Below, one piece after another: positions 4,968-5,177 of a stretch of 5,177 nt of DNA (its first letter is position 1; each line of letters begins with the position of its first letter). The stretch spans positions 4,954-10,130 of the forward strand of contig DIZR01000043.1 in assembly GCA_002429425.1 (NCBI GenBank), read 5' to 3'. The notes beneath the pieces were generated by a model, which saw nothing but the letters and a program-made list of their open reading frames with translations, had not been told where the DNA came from and did not search any database. The stretch is from Patescibacteria group bacterium UBA6023. GTDB lineage: Bacteria; Patescibacteriota; Minisyncoccia; Phycocordibacterales; UBA6899. The position numbers and the translations under genes are program-made.

Positions 4968-5177
4968 ATGCGCGTGCTCGCTATTGATCCAGGGTTTGGG
5001 CGTTGTGGACTCGCAATCATTGAAGGAGACGCAACACACCCAGAACTCATTTTTTCCACCTGCATTGAGACAAAAAGTTCTACAGATTTTTCTTTACGCT
5101 TACTTGAGGTGGGAAATACTATTACGCAAGCAATAAAAGACTACCAACCAGAGCAAATTGCTATTGAGGAATTATAT
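4968..5177 (+). CDS. ruvC: Holliday junction resolvase RuvC, N-terminal part (cut by window end)
   Basis: RuvC is the dimeric endonuclease that cuts Holliday junctions after RuvAB branch migration. The first 70 residues are present and open to the window end; the full protein is usually about 160-170 residues. The N-terminus MRVLAIDPGFGRCGLAI carries the first catalytic aspartate D7 in the IDPG motif on the RNase H-like first strand. IAIEELY at 64-70 carries the second acidic catalytic residue, E67 (matching E66 of the E. coli enzyme). The remaining two catalytic acids lie beyond the window. The ATG at 4968 follows the yebC stop by 2 bp and has no Shine-Dalgarno sequence, so translational coupling to yebC is likely. 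ruvA may lie downstream, but this is not visible. Confidence 0.95.
   Translation, partial: MRVLAIDPGFGRCGLAIIEGDATHPELIFSTCIETKSSTDFSLRLLEVGNTITQAIKDYQPEQIAIEELY

Noticed and set aside
1..5177. CRISPR arrays, tRNA or rRNA genes, insertion sequences, phage genes
   Set aside because: No regularly spaced direct repeats, cloverleaf-like segments, transposase or phage proteins were seen on either strand.

Overview
This window looks like chromosome from a member of the Candidate Phyla Radiation (Patescibacteria, most likely a Parcubacteria-type lineage). The reasons are: a PilB-type pilus ATPase of the kind common in that group, compact gene packing, a YebC that is much shorter than usual, an orphan small HExxH protein, and no recognisable Shine-Dalgarno sequence before any of the seven protein starts. 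All genes read well with the standard bacterial code, and every complete gene ends in TAA or TAG. The lineage is inferred from style and family resemblance, not from a marker tree.

Layout: 30-1715 encodes the type IV pilus assembly ATPase PilB. 1716-1814 is an AT-rich gap with an extended -10 promoter and an overlapping palindrome that looks like an antitoxin operator. 1815-2296 is a two-gene type II toxin-antitoxin operon (ribbon-helix-helix antitoxin, then a RelE/YafQ-like toxin). Its stop codon lies inside a perfect 13-bp terminator hairpin. 2297-2795 has no convincing protein gene. On the minus strand it has a consensus promoter, about 340 nt with many nested helices, and a U-rich terminator, so I read it as an undescribed structured non-coding RNA. 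A plus-strand promoter candidate for ruvB overlaps the same -35 box.

From 2796 rightwards all genes are on the plus strand: ruvB (Holliday-junction branch-migration motor), a 160-residue putative zinc metallopeptidase 12 bp later, a 130-bp gap with a possible leaderless promoter, yebC, and 2 bp after yebC the first 70 codons of ruvC (Holliday-junction resolvase), cut by the window edge. The ruv genes are thus split, with ruvA absent from the window.

The most notable item is the putative minus-strand RNA at about 2287-2623. Its direction is supported by its promoter, by its U-tract, and by two helices that pair with G-U on the minus strand where the plus strand would have A-C mismatches. I tested it by eye against rnpB, tmRNA, 6S and SRP RNA landmarks and found no match.
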